A stretch of 64,000 nucleotides of DNA from Ga0077555 sp964500805 (lineage in GTDB: Bacteria; Pseudomonadota; Alphaproteobacteria; Rhizobiales; Hyphomicrobiaceae), in contig CAZCQH010000029.1 in NCBI GenBank assembly GCA_964500805.1, positions 7,216 through 71,215 on the forward strand. The letters are read 5' to 3'. Under the pieces are notes generated by a model. The model was not told the origin of the DNA and searched no databases. It worked only from the letters and a program-made list of their open reading frames with translations. The translations under genes were made by a program, and so were the position numbers. Every line of letters starts with the position of its first letter. The stretch's first letter is position 1. Below are positions 26,843-36,055 of the stretch, in pieces.

Positions 26843-26856
26843 TTGATTCAAATCAA
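26843..26856. promoter_or_regulatory. FNR/FixK-type box TTGATTCAAATCAA
   Basis: A perfect TTGAT-N4-ATCAA palindrome lying 62 bases before the Fnr-type regulator on one side and 63 bases before the decayed oxidase subunit I start on the other. It could therefore have governed both divergent units. Confidence 0.8.
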
Positions 26857-26918
26857 GCGCAGTAGGCACCTGCATCGCAGTCTCGCCGCCAAATCGACGC
26901 ACTTGGGGGAGAGCCACG

Positions 26919-27230
26919 ATGCCATTTGCATCGACTGCACATGTAAGTGACCACCCGCACGGCTGGCGTCGTTAGCTGCTCTCGACGAACCACAAGGACA
27001 TTGGGACGATGTACTTGACCTTCGCCAAGATGGGCGGAATCATTGGGGGGTTGTTGCCGATTGGTTTCCGGCTCGAGCTCCAAGAGCTAGGCCCTGCTTA
27101 CTGGCCGGAACTTTGGTACGACATTCTTCAGCACGGCCGGGCGGCGCCCCGCTCTTGTTCCAGCATCTCTTCTGGTTTGTTGCCCACCCCGAAGTCTACA
27201 TTATCATCCTGCCAGGATTTGGGGCGTTCC
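26919..27230 (+). pseudogene. Remnant of cytochrome c oxidase subunit I (ctaD-like)
   Basis: The start at 26919 has GGGGGAGAG upstream and encodes MPFASTAHVSDHPHGWRR, then an in-frame TAG where a Trp would be expected, then LLSTNHKDIGTMYLTFA, a hallmark of heme-copper oxidase subunit I. Continuation GGIIGGLL..RLELQE matches the first helix region. A large internal deletion follows. Further on, NFGTTFFSTAG appears in one frame and PLLFQHLFWFVAHPEVYIIILPGFG (core HPEVYIIILPGFG) in another. At least one stop, one frameshift and big deletions mark it as dead. The remaining bases to the tRNA at 27547 show nothing recognisable. Confidence 0.85.
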
Positions 27231-27546
27231 GGAGCAAGGAACAGGCAGCAGACAATCCATGGCATCAAGGCCGCAACGACTCTCGAATGGACCTTGTCCT
27301 CACCACCGCCATTCCACTGCTTCCAGACATTGCCGAGAATTGTGTATGATGCACACTGATCCATCTACCGCAGGGTCCCGTATTCGTTGTCGTGGCGGCC
27401 GTTCTCGCGCTCGGTGAGTTATGCAACGGTAGTCATGCGACGAACCTTGGTCGCCGGCCCAGAACCATCCCCGCCGGCCCGCTCAAGGTGGCGGCTATGT
27501 CGGGAGCTTGCGGAGCTGGAGCAAAAGCCCTAAATCGTTGGACATC

Positions 27547-27621
27547 GCGGGCGTAGTTCAGTGGTAGAACGTCAGCTTCCCAAGCTGAATGTCGTCGGTT
27601 CAATCCCGATCGCCCGCTCCA
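27547..27621 (+). tRNA. tRNA-Gly (CCC)
   Basis: The cloverleaf has acceptor GCGGGCG pairing with CGCCCGC, D-arm GTTCAGTGGTAGAAC, anticodon stem TCAGC/GCTGA with loop TTCCCAA (anticodon CCC), T-loop TTCAATC, and encoded CCA at 27619-27621. Anticodon CCC reads GGG glycine codons. The gene stands alone, between the oxidase remnant and the aconitase X genes. Confidence 0.92.
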
Positions 27622-27927
27622 AATTTCTATGACGTCCACAGCTCTTTGCATGCATGGCAACGTGTTGATCCATTGACGCCGTTGTGCCGTGGTGGCCGAA
27701 GGGTTGCCAGAAAGCTGGCCTTGCCACCATCGCCCCAGGAGCAAGTCCACGCCACGACAACAGGCCGCGTTCCGAAGCTGTCTGGTGAGGGACTTCATGG
27801 GAGCAGATATGTCCCACGTGTAAAGCGCCATCGGGTTCGACGTCCGCGATGGACGAGTGGAGGAATATCAGATTGATTGCACAGCTGGCCACGCTGAACG
27901 CGATTGAAGCGACTTCGAGGGGACCGG
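27622..27927. other. 306-base spacer after tRNA-Gly
   Basis: No gene, terminator or repeat can be supported here. Short open frames on both strands have no recognisable product. The stretch next to a tRNA 3' end is a possible integration scar, but I see no integrase or direct repeat of the tRNA end. Confidence 0.5.
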
Positions 27928-29157
27928 ATGATGCAGCTTACGGCGGAAGAGAAGGCGATGCTGGCCGGCGAGATGGGCGAAGCAAAGCGCTGGGCTATCG
28001 ATCATCAGATCAAGGTCGGGCGCGTCTTCGACGCAGTCGATCTGGTGCCCGTCAGCCAAGCGCACATGATGATCGATCCAGAGTCCGTCGGCGACGCTGG
28101 CGTGTCGTTCCTCGAGCGGCTTGCCAACCAAGGTGCGCGGGTTGCCATTCCGATGATTACCGATCCGCGCGGCGTCGATCTCAACTACTATCGGCCACTC
28201 GGCCAGACCGAGGAGATGGCTCAGATCGAGCGGCGCACAGTCGATGCCCTGACACGCATGGGTATCCTCATGACGAATACTTGCGTCAATTACCAGACCA
28301 TCATGCCCCCGATTCGCGGGGAGCACGTCGCCTATGGCGACACGGGCGTCGTGATCTACTCGAACAGCGCTTGTGGAGCGCGCTCGAACTTCGAGGGTGG
28401 TCCATCGGCGCTCGCGGCCGGCCTGACGGGACGCACGCCGCGATATGGGTTGCATCTCGACGCGAATCGGCAGGCGACGCGGCGCTTCGTTCTCAGCCAT
28501 CAGCCGCGCGATCTGGTGGATTGGGGCGTGCTCGGTGCCGTCGTCGGAAAGATGGCCGGCTCGTACTGGGAAGTCCCGGTCATTGAGGGACTGGAGACGG
28601 TGCCGTCCTCGGACCAGATGAAGCACATGGGCGCCGCGATGGCGAGCTGGGGCTCTACTCCGCTTTTCCACATCGCCGGCATCACGCCGGAGGCGGCTCG
28701 CCTCTCCGATGTCCACGGCGACAAGCTCAGGCCTGAGCCGATCGGCAAGGCGGATCTCGACGCGCTGCGCTCGCACTTTGGCAAGAAGGGCGACAAGCTT
28801 GATGTGGTGGTATTCGCCGCCCCGCAGCTCTCGCTGGTGGAAATGCAGACCTTGGCGGCGCTCTGTGACGGCAAGACCATCAAGGTGCCGATCATAGTAT
28901 GCACCTCGCCGCAAGTTTACGCCGACGCAACACGCATGGGGCTCGTTGCGATGATCGAGGGCTGCGGCGCCAAAGTGCTGGAGGGTACGTGCTTTTATAA
29001 CCAGTACGCCCGCGAGATCCGGGAGGCCAACGGCTGGACGCGACTGCTCAGCAACTCCGCGAAGATCGTCAACATTCTCGGTGGTTATGGCTATCAACCG
29101 GCGCTGGCCAGCATGGAGGAGTGCCTGGCGGCTGCCGTGGTCGGGGAGATCGTGTGA
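27928..29157 (+). CDS. Aconitase X catalytic subunit (AcnX large, DUF521)
   Basis: A 409-residue protein of the aconitase X family. GAGGGGA precedes tandem ATGs at 27928 and 27931. Family blocks are TNTCVNYQTIMPP, YSNSACGARSNFEGGPSALAAGLTG (core SNSACGARSNFEGG), TPRYGLHL and the cysteine near GTCFYNQYAREI. The cysteines are probable iron-sulfur ligands. Known members dehydrate cis-3-hydroxy-L-proline in bacteria or phosphomevalonate in archaea. In a bacterium the proline role is the more likely, though no proline catabolic genes are adjacent. Its stop overlaps the start of the small subunit (TGATG). Confidence 0.9.
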   Translation: MMQLTAEEKAMLAGEMGEAKRWAIDHQIKVGRVFDAVDLVPVSQAHMMIDPESVGDAGVSFLERLANQGARVAIPMITDPRGVDLNYYRPLGQTEEMAQIERRTVDALTRMGILMTNTCVNYQTIMPPIRGEHVAYGDTGVVIYSNSACGARSNFEGGPSALAAGLTGRTPRYGLHLDANRQATRRFVLSHQPRDLVDWGVLGAVVGKMAGSYWEVPVIEGLETVPSSDQMKHMGAAMASWGSTPLFHIAGITPEAARLSDVHGDKLRPEPIGKADLDALRSHFGKKGDKLDVVVFAAPQLSLVEMQTLAALCDGKTIKVPIIVCTSPQVYADATRMGLVAMIEGCGAKVLEGTCFYNQYAREIREANGWTRLLSNSAKIVNILGGYGYQPALASMEECLAAAVVGEIV

Positions 29158-29576
29158 TGCGGGTGCTCAGGTGCCATGTCGGAGTAGGTCCGACCGTCGA
29201 GGGGGAAGCGCTCGTTGCCGACGACAATTTCTCGGCGCGCTATGATCTTGATCGCATCGCCGGAACGTTCTCGCGTCCGCAGCACAAGCTTTTCGGCCAG
29301 TCCTACAATGAGAAGATCCTCGTATTGAACACCGCGAAAGGCGGCGTCGCCTCGGCATGGATGCTCTATGAGATGAAGGCTCGCGGCATTGTGCCGAAGG
29401 CGATTCTGTTCAACGCGGCCAATACCATCCTGATCCAGGGCGCGGCGCTCGCCGACCTCGCCATGTGCGATCGGTTCGTGGACGGCGACGTCACGCAATT
29501 GATCAAGACGGGCGCCCGCCTGAAGGTCGATCCAGCCGCCGGATTGGTCACCCTGCTCGGAGTTCCGGGAGCATAG
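29157..29576 (+). CDS. Aconitase X swivel subunit (AcnX small, DUF126)
   Basis: A 139-residue partner of the preceding gene. Its ATG at 29157 overlaps the large-subunit stop by one base, so the two are translationally coupled. The swivel-domain marks are EGEALVADDNFSARYDLD, the conserved YNEKILVLNTAKGGVASAWML (core LNTAKGGVASAW) and VDGDVTQLIKTGARLKVD. The serine in the GGVAS region is the counterpart of the aconitase swivel-domain active-site serine. Both subunits are needed for dehydratase activity in two-subunit AcnX enzymes. Confidence 0.9.
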   Translation: MRVLRCHVGVGPTVEGEALVADDNFSARYDLDRIAGTFSRPQHKLFGQSYNEKILVLNTAKGGVASAWMLYEMKARGIVPKAILFNAANTILIQGAALADLAMCDRFVDGDVTQLIKTGARLKVDPAAGLVTLLGVPGA

Positions 29577-29692
29577 TTTTCAATGGTGGCAGTTCCATCG
29601 TCAGTAAACGTCGGGCGCATACGACGCAGGATTGTTGAATGTCTGGATCCAGCTGATCGTGTCTTCGCGACGATGTCATCTGGCTCGGACAG

Positions 29693-30901
29693 TCACGCGA
29701 CTGCGCCCTTTGCTCTGAGGTCGTCGATGTCGGTGTCCGAGAAGCCGAAGCGGCGGAGCACGAAGTCGCTGTCCGCCCCGAGAGCGGGGGCGGGCTGCGG
29801 TGTGAGGGGTGCGATGCCATCCAATTGAAACGGCGCCGCGACAGTGCGCGGCATCTCAGGGATTGCTGTTGGCACTATCGCTCGCGCCGCCGCTGCCTGA
29901 GCGTCGTCTGCGATTTCGATGGCGCGGGCAATCGGCGCATGTGGAACCCGCGCCTCGACGAGGCGATCGAGAACGTCCCTGAGGCTCAAACGGGCGAAGG
30001 CCAGAGCAAGCACAGCAGCCAGCGGCGTGGCGTTCGATCGGCGCAACTCGCGCGTTGCAAACTGAGGTTGTTCCATGAGCTCGGGCTGCTCGATCGCCCC
30101 GCAGAGAGCGGGCCAGTGCTTGGCCTCGTTGACAGCGGAAAGTTGGAACCAGCGGTCATCTTTGGTGCGGTAGATATTGGCGAGCGCACTCCGCGGCCGA
30201 TCTGGCGGTGGGCGCGGTCCGATTGCGCCACCGACGAGGCCGGCCTGCGTGAGCGTCGCATTCGACCAGATACCGTTGGCGAGCAGCGATGAGGCGACCA
30301 TGCGACCCTTGCCGGTGCGCTCGCGATCGTAGAGCGCCATCAGGATACCGGCGAGCAGACCCATGGCCGAGGCGCGGTCGCCCTGCGCGGGCAAGCTGAA
30401 AGCCGGCGGACTACCTTCGTAGCGAATGGCGTCGAGAAGGCCTGTGCGCGAAAAGTAAGCGGTGGCATCGAACCCCGGCTGATCCTTGTCCGGTCCCTCC
30501 TCGCCGTAGCCTGTGAACGAGCCATAGATGAGACGGGGATTGATCGTTTTGACATCATCGTAGGCGAGCTTGAGGCGCGCGCGGACCGGCAGCGGGAAAT
30601 TCGTGATCAAAATGTCGGCTTGGGCGATGAGACGATCAAGCGCCGCGCGTCCGGCTGCGTTCTTGAGGTCAAGGGCGAGCGAGCGCTTGTTTCGGCTGTC
30701 GAGGTGCCAGCGATAGTTTACGGACATCTGCGGCGTGTGAGCGGAGTTCTGGCTATAGCGATTGGCATCGCCTTCGCCCGGCTGCTCGATCTTGATCACA
30801 TCGGCCCCATAGTCGCCGAGCACGGTGGCAGCCGCTGGCGCGGCAATCCAGGTGGCAATATCGAGAACGAGGAGGCCCGAGAGAGGCAGCGGATGTGACA
30901 T
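29693..30901 (-). CDS. Class III CoA-transferase (CaiB/BaiF family)
   Basis: A 402-residue CoA-transferase, started at the ATG at 30901 where the family N-terminus LPLSGLLVLDIATWIAAP begins. Family signatures are DYGADVIKIEQPGEGD, LDLKNAAGRAALDRL, YGSFTGYGEEGP and the catalytic aspartate in QPGFDATAY (Asp145). It converges on the aconitase X pair across a short spacer and is not in its operon. The CoA acceptor is unknown. This is the second of three class III transferases in the window, with quite different sequence from the other two. Confidence 0.87.
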   Translation of the reverse strand: MSHPLPLSGLLVLDIATWIAAPAAATVLGDYGADVIKIEQPGEGDANRYSQNSAHTPQMSVNYRWHLDSRNKRSLALDLKNAAGRAALDRLIAQADILITNFPLPVRARLKLAYDDVKTINPRLIYGSFTGYGEEGPDKDQPGFDATAYFSRTGLLDAIRYEGSPPAFSLPAQGDRASAMGLLAGILMALYDRERTGKGRMVASSLLANGIWSNATLTQAGLVGGAIGPRPPPDRPRSALANIYRTKDDRWFQLSAVNEAKHWPALCGAIEQPELMEQPQFATRELRRSNATPLAAVLALAFARLSLRDVLDRLVEARVPHAPIARAIEIADDAQAAAARAIVPTAIPEMPRTVAAPFQLDGIAPLTPQPAPALGADSDFVLRRFGFSDTDIDDLRAKGAVA

Positions 30902-31100
30902 GGCATTGCGTCCCGTGTCGTCAAATCGATGAGGGATACTATGTCTGCGCCGCCCTGACTGCCAAAGCAAACTCGATTGCCGCTGAACCCGGGACTATAA
31001 CGTCCTACTCAAGCCTAATTCTCGCGAGGATCGGCAATCCTTATTGCGGCGCAGTTCGATCAGAGCGCGATTGAAGACAATGAGAGAAGCATATACTCAG

Positions 31101-31676
31101 TCAGCCGTTGCCAAGCCGCCGGATGACGGCCTCGCGTCGCTCGAGATCGAGGATGGCGTAGGAGCCACGTCGGTCCTGATCGCGCGGCTGCGACGGCGAG
31201 CCCGGGTTGATGACGGTGACAGCTCCCGCCTTCTCGACCATGGCGATGTGGGTATGACCGAGGATGACGAAATCGTAGGGCATTTCGGCGATGCGGCTCA
31301 GGTGCGAGCTGCGGGGGTGGACATATCCTGAGAACGGCTGCCAGGGCGTGGCATGCACCATGAGGATGCGGGCTCCGGCCGCCTCCAATTCGAAAGTGGC
31401 CGGAGCTTCGGCGAGCATGTCGAGAAGGTCTCCCGGATACTGGGCCCGGCACCTTGCGAGATAGCCAGGATTGCGCTCGAACAGCACGTGCTCGTGATTG
31501 CCCTGTATGCACCGGGCATCGGCCTTGCGCAGCAGCGCTACCGTTTCGGGGCAGAACTGGAATTCGCTCACCGCATCGCCCGCGCACAGCACTTGGTCCA
31601 CGGGCGGCATATCGTCGAGAACGCGGGCAAGCGCTTTGGCGTCCGCGTGGATGTCCGAGACGATCGCGATCTTCAT
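31101..31676 (-). CDS. Metallophosphoesterase, YfcE/MJ0936-like
   Basis: A 191-residue calcineurin-like phosphoesterase with all metal motifs in order: SDIHAD at the N-terminus, CAGDAV, GNHEH, VHATP and GHTHIA, then the C-terminal NPGSPSQPRD typical of the small YfcE-like branch. Such proteins hydrolyse phosphodiesters with Mn or Ni. Here Ala replaces the G/N found after DIHxN in many relatives. It stands alone between the CoA-transferase and the HMGL-like gene. Confidence 0.88.
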   Translation of the reverse strand: MKIAIVSDIHADAKALARVLDDMPPVDQVLCAGDAVSEFQFCPETVALLRKADARCIQGNHEHVLFERNPGYLARCRAQYPGDLLDMLAEAPATFELEAAGARILMVHATPWQPFSGYVHPRSSHLSRIAEMPYDFVILGHTHIAMVEKAGAVTVINPGSPSQPRDQDRRGSYAILDLERREAVIRRLGNG

Positions 31677-31965
31677 GTCTGGCTGCGAGTCCCTCTATCG
31701 TCACTGCGATCGATTGTCGGATCGGCGCATTTCCAAGCGTTGCAGCCAACTGTTTGAACCGATCCGATCGAGCTTGGCATGCGCGAGCGACACTGTCCCA
31801 CAATTTCTCGCAATCGGCCGTTCGAGTGACGTGAGTGTCTGCAGGAGGCAATCTGCGGCCATTAAATGCAATCCCTGCCGACGTGGCTCATGTTGACCCC
31901 TGCGGCTTTCACCTGCTCTGCTGCTCTCCCGCGGAGCGGCGTTTGGCCTCGCTCGCGCCGGAATT

Positions 31966-32937
31966 TCATAACGGGTGCTCGCGTGGTGCTTTCCTGGCGC
32001 CTTCCATGACATCGGCGCGCGTGCCGACGTGGGCGGTGTGGCTTCCGGCTGTGATGTCGAGCAGCTCGGCGATATCGCGCGCCGCTTGCGCGATTTCGCT
32101 CGTCTTGACGCCGGTCGAAATACCCATCTCGTTCAACATGTGGACGATGTCTTCGGTGGCGAGATTGCCGACGGAGGAGATCGTGCGGGGCATGGCAATG
32201 CCCCCGCCGATGCCGCAAATGGCGCCTTCGATGAAGCTCGCGCCGGCATCCAGCGCCGCAAGAATGTTGGCAAGACCAGTGCCGGCGAGATTGTGCACGT
32301 GGAAGCCTATTTCGATATCCTTGTGGCGACCGAGCGCGTGCCGGAAGAGGTTCGATACGTGGCGCGGGTCCTCCATGCCAAGGGAACCCGCGAAATAAAA
32401 TCGGCGCATGCCCGCGTTGCGGAATTGATCGAGCAGGGCGAGAACCTTCTCCTCGGGAATGCGGCCTTCGTAGGGGCACCACATCGCCATGCCCATGGCC
32501 ATCACGAACGGCACGCCGGCGGCGTCAACAACACGGAACGTCTTGATCGCCTCGGCGACGCCCTGCTCGAGCGTCATGTTCTGGTTCTTCTTGTTGTAGG
32601 CCTCGCTCACCGTGATGAGGCCAAGCAGCTCGTCGAGCTGTGCCGCCTTCGGCATCGCGAGCGCTCGCTCTGCGCCCCGCGCATTGGGGACGAGACCGCG
32701 ATAAACGGCGCCTTTGCGGCGTTTGATTCTTCCGCAAACTTCCTCGGCGTCCTTGAGGTTTGGAATAACGCGTGGATGAGCGAAGTTGGTCACCTCAATG
32801 ACCGGCAGGCCCGTATCAGAGAGCCTGTCGATCATCTTGATCTTGGTCTCGGTGTCGATCCAGCGTGGGAACGATTGCAGCCCGTCGCGTGGCGCGACAT
32901 CGACCAGAGTTATCTCCGAAGGAAATGAAAGTGACAT
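31966..32937 (-). CDS. HMG-CoA lyase-like DRE-TIM protein
   Basis: A 323-residue TIM-barrel protein. The ATG at 32937 begins MSLSFPSEITLVDVAPRDGLQ, where APRDGLQ carries the metal and catalytic residues of the DRE-TIM group. HVHNLAGTGLANILAAL contains the metal-binding HxH (core FHVHNLAGTG). In authentic HMG-CoA lyases the mobile loop is GLGGCPYA with an essential cysteine; here it reads GIGGGIAMPR, with no cysteine. It is therefore a close relative that may cleave another 3-hydroxyacyl-CoA or act as an aldolase. Neighbouring CoA-transferase genes fit acyl-CoA catabolism. Confidence 0.82.
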   Translation of the reverse strand: MSLSFPSEITLVDVAPRDGLQSFPRWIDTETKIKMIDRLSDTGLPVIEVTNFAHPRVIPNLKDAEEVCGRIKRRKGAVYRGLVPNARGAERALAMPKAAQLDELLGLITVSEAYNKKNQNMTLEQGVAEAIKTFRVVDAAGVPFVMAMGMAMWCPYEGRIPEEKVLALLDQFRNAGMRRFYFAGSLGMEDPRHVSNLFRHALGRHKDIEIGFHVHNLAGTGLANILAALDAGASFIEGAICGIGGGIAMPRTISSVGNLATEDIVHMLNEMGISTGVKTSEIAQAARDIAELLDITAGSHTAHVGTRADVMEGARKAPREHPL

Positions 32938-33125
32938 GGACAGCCTCGCAAATGGGGGCAAGTTCGTTTCGCCGAAGGCAGGGTCGCACGGCAGCGCGCA
33001 TTCGACCTTCCCATATGCAAGTAGGATAGCGCACGCTTCAGAGCTTGCCAGTGCCCAGCTTATGGGCTCCCCGCCGATTATTCTGCTGGCGCATGGCCTG
33101 TCCAATCCGCTCCGCGAGCTTGAGT

Positions 33126-35885
33126 TCAGAATCCAGCGTGCGCCGGTGAATGAGACGCCTCTCCACGAGCGTCCCGACTAGATCCGTCGAGACCTTTCTC
33201 AATCAGTGCATCGAGCAAGAGCGTTGCTGTCGGATCTGCACGCGGGGGATCGCGGAACAGGCGGAACGTCGATGCGAGAAAGCGGCCGCTGCCGTAGCCG
33301 CGCTCGACGATCAGCGCGACTGGCTTGTGTACCCACCCGACAATCATCCCTGCGTGCACACGCCCTTGGAAATCGTGGCGATTGCATCCGGATATGACGT
33401 GCATCGGAATGACGCGATCGAACGCAAGGTCGAGCAGTGGTCCACCGGGAAGGCGCGCATATGGCCCGAGCCGATGGAGCCAGCTGAACGAGGATGCCCA
33501 GTCGCCTTGCCAGGGCGTGCCGCTACGAGCCTCGATCTGGACGTTCTGCCAGTGGGGGAAAAACGGATAGAGCGACATGGTACTCTCAGCCAGCAAGAGG
33601 AGGTTCTTGCCTTCGCGCACGGCATCGGCCATTGCAAAATCCAGCGTGCGGGCAACGACAAGATCGGCGAAGTCCACTGCGCTCGCTGTCGCGTAACCGA
33701 GCGCTTGCAAGTACTCTTGAATTACGGGATCTGACGACCACACGCGCCTTGCTCGATCGGGCTCTCGGCGTGCCGGATGAACGGCGATCTCGACCCAATT
33801 TCGCGCAATTTCGTGAGTTTCAGCTTCTATCGCGAGCCCAATTCTGCAGATTTCGGGCTTGTCGAGGGTGGCCAGGCGCAAGTCAGCTTCGACGCGGAAT
33901 TCCGCCCCGGACTGAACCATTGGAACCGCTGCGCGAAAGGGTTCAACAGCGTCGCTCACACGAACTTCCAGCTGGGCGTCATCGAGAGGCGCCGGCCCTG
34001 CGTGAGCCACCGTTATGGGAACCGTCAGCTGCTCTCCAGCCCAGTACGACCAACGTTCCATTTTGGCTACGGGCAGCGTGTCGGCATTGACATGGGCGAG
34101 TTCCGCCGCGAAGACGCGCGGATGGCGCCGCATGTCGAGCAGACCGTTTGCCTCCCAGTGCACGTCAGTCAGCTCGGTGATCACGTAGCCGGCAATCTGG
34201 TGTTTCAGGCGCATCCGCTCGATCTGATACTTGAGCGCCGCGAATTGGTGCCATTGCGTCGCGGTAATTAGGTTATCGAGACTGCCGAACACGCGGTCGA
34301 GATGCCAGTCCGCGAAGCGGTGCTCGATGCCATGGGGATACATGACGCCGCCGCCCCAGTCGTGGCCCGTCTCGAACCACCACGGCTCGCGGCCATCCGC
34401 TCCCGCCAGTAGACCCGGATCAGGTAGACCCCAGTTACCGAACTCAGAGCACACAAGCGGTTCATTTCCGGTCGGTTCGGCATCGCCGTCGGGGCTGAAC
34501 AGGAAGCTGCCACGGGCGGCCAGTTCATCGACAAAGGTGTCCCAGGCCTTGCGACTGTCGGGAATGGCAGCATAGAAATGATAATCGGCGATGTCGGATT
34601 TGAGATGGAAGCTCGGATGCAGAGGAGAGTTGTCCACCACCAGGCGTGATGTGTCGTAGCTCTTCAGCCAATCGAAAGTGCGCTTCAGCCAGGCGCGATG
34701 GCGCCGGTCATGCACGAGATCGACACCCCAATTTTCATTGATTATCGTCCATATGACGATTGAGGGGTGATGGTGGTCTCGGTCGACCATACCCTTGAGC
34801 AGCGCCTCCTTGCGGGCCCGGGAGCGTTCAGTCGACACACCACCGTTGGGCAATTCCGACCACACCAAAATCCCGACGCGGTCGGCAGCATCGAGATAGC
34901 GTGGATCTGGCGCCTTGATGTGCAAGCGCACGCAATTCAGTCCAAGGGCCTTTGCCTTTCGCAGCTGCTCCTCGGCATACTCCAGCGATGGCAACGTGCA
35001 GATCGTGTCCGGATAGTAGTCCTGGTCGAGCGCAGCCCGCAGGTGGAACGGTTTTCCGTTGAGCCAGAAACGACCATCGCGTGCCTCGAACGTGCGAAAG
35101 CCGAACGTGCGGGTCACAACATCAACAACATCGCTTTTGCCGTACAATGCAACGCGCAAGCGGTAGAGGTTGGGGTCTTCGAGCGACCACTCCCGCACTC
35201 CCGGAACGCTGATCGAGCCAACATCCAACTCGTCCGCGCCCGGTGCGATCTCGGTCTGATGTACGGCTGCAACTCTGCCCGAAGGATCAAGAACGCTGAT
35301 CTCTGCTGCCAATGCCATAGTCGCGGGCGTCGCGAGGAGAACACGAACCCCGAGCGTTCCATCCTCGAGCCGAGGCCACAACCGCAGCCTGGCGATATGA
35401 TCGGCACTTCTGCATTCAAGTCGAACCGATTGCCAGATGCCCGATAGCGGGCCGTACCAGCTCTGCTTGCCGAACGGGATCTCTCCGAGCGGAAAATCGG
35501 GAAATTGCGTCGGGTCGTCAGTCGGGCTTTCGACTCTGACTTTGATCTCGTTGCGACCTTCTCGCACGCTTTCCGAGACGTCAAACGAGAATGGCAGAAA
35601 GCCGCCCTCGTTGGCGCCCACAAACTGCTCATTCACCCAAACTCGGGAATTATGGAATACCGCGCCAAAATGGAGATACACGCGTCCCCTGCGCCAGCCC
35701 CGTGGAATATCGAATTGTCGCGCGTAAACACCAATTCCCGACTTCATGCGCAGGTCGGCAAATTGCATTTGCCAAGGCGCAGGAACAATCGCTCGGCGGA
35801 GCTGCACGGCGGCCGTCTGGGCACTCGCGTACATGAAGTCCCATGTACCGTCCAGGCTGATCGGACCTGAAATCTCGCGTCTCAT
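33126..35885 (-). CDS. Glycoside hydrolase family 2 protein
   Basis: A 919-residue GH2 enzyme (ATG at 35885; an upstream TTG would add 30 residues). It has an N-terminal jelly-roll sugar-binding domain (LDGTWDF, VPAPWQM, GAVFHNSRVWVNEQFVG), immunoglobulin-like domains, and a TIM barrel. The barrel carries the acid/base glutamate in IINENWG (Glu384) and the nucleophile in VCSEFGNWG. The last 200 residues form an extra domain without clear assignment. No signal peptide is visible, so it may act in the cytoplasm. GH2 covers beta-galactosidase, -glucuronidase and -mannosidase activities; specificity is not deducible. Adjacent glf and glycosyltransferase genes suggest galactofuranose-containing glycans nearby. 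Confidence 0.88.
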   Translation of the reverse strand: MRREISGPISLDGTWDFMYASAQTAAVQLRRAIVPAPWQMQFADLRMKSGIGVYARQFDIPRGWRRGRVYLHFGAVFHNSRVWVNEQFVGANEGGFLPFSFDVSESVREGRNEIKVRVESPTDDPTQFPDFPLGEIPFGKQSWYGPLSGIWQSVRLECRSADHIARLRLWPRLEDGTLGVRVLLATPATMALAAEISVLDPSGRVAAVHQTEIAPGADELDVGSISVPGVREWSLEDPNLYRLRVALYGKSDVVDVVTRTFGFRTFEARDGRFWLNGKPFHLRAALDQDYYPDTICTLPSLEYAEEQLRKAKALGLNCVRLHIKAPDPRYLDAADRVGILVWSELPNGGVSTERSRARKEALLKGMVDRDHHHPSIVIWTIINENWGVDLVHDRRHRAWLKRTFDWLKSYDTSRLVVDNSPLHPSFHLKSDIADYHFYAAIPDSRKAWDTFVDELAARGSFLFSPDGDAEPTGNEPLVCSEFGNWGLPDPGLLAGADGREPWWFETGHDWGGGVMYPHGIEHRFADWHLDRVFGSLDNLITATQWHQFAALKYQIERMRLKHQIAGYVITELTDVHWEANGLLDMRRHPRVFAAELAHVNADTLPVAKMERWSYWAGEQLTVPITVAHAGPAPLDDAQLEVRVSDAVEPFRAAVPMVQSGAEFRVEADLRLATLDKPEICRIGLAIEAETHEIARNWVEIAVHPARREPDRARRVWSSDPVIQEYLQALGYATASAVDFADLVVARTLDFAMADAVREGKNLLLLAESTMSLYPFFPHWQNVQIEARSGTPWQGDWASSFSWLHRLGPYARLPGGPLLDLAFDRVIPMHVISGCNRHDFQGRVHAGMIVGWVHKPVALIVERGYGSGRFLASTFRLFRDPPRADPTATLLLDALIEKGLDGSSRDARGEASHSPAHAGF

Positions 35886-36055
35886 TCCACTCACTTCAAC
35901 ATCACGAACCCGCGCCCGACTGGCGCACGACGAGGTGTCATAGCGGTTCAGATTGCGGCACGCATCTGGCAGCAACGCGTCCGCGATGTCGCAGGCAGTG
36001 ATTTCAGTGCATCACTCCGATTGTTTCGCTTGTTCGGTAACTGCTTGAAGCTGCG

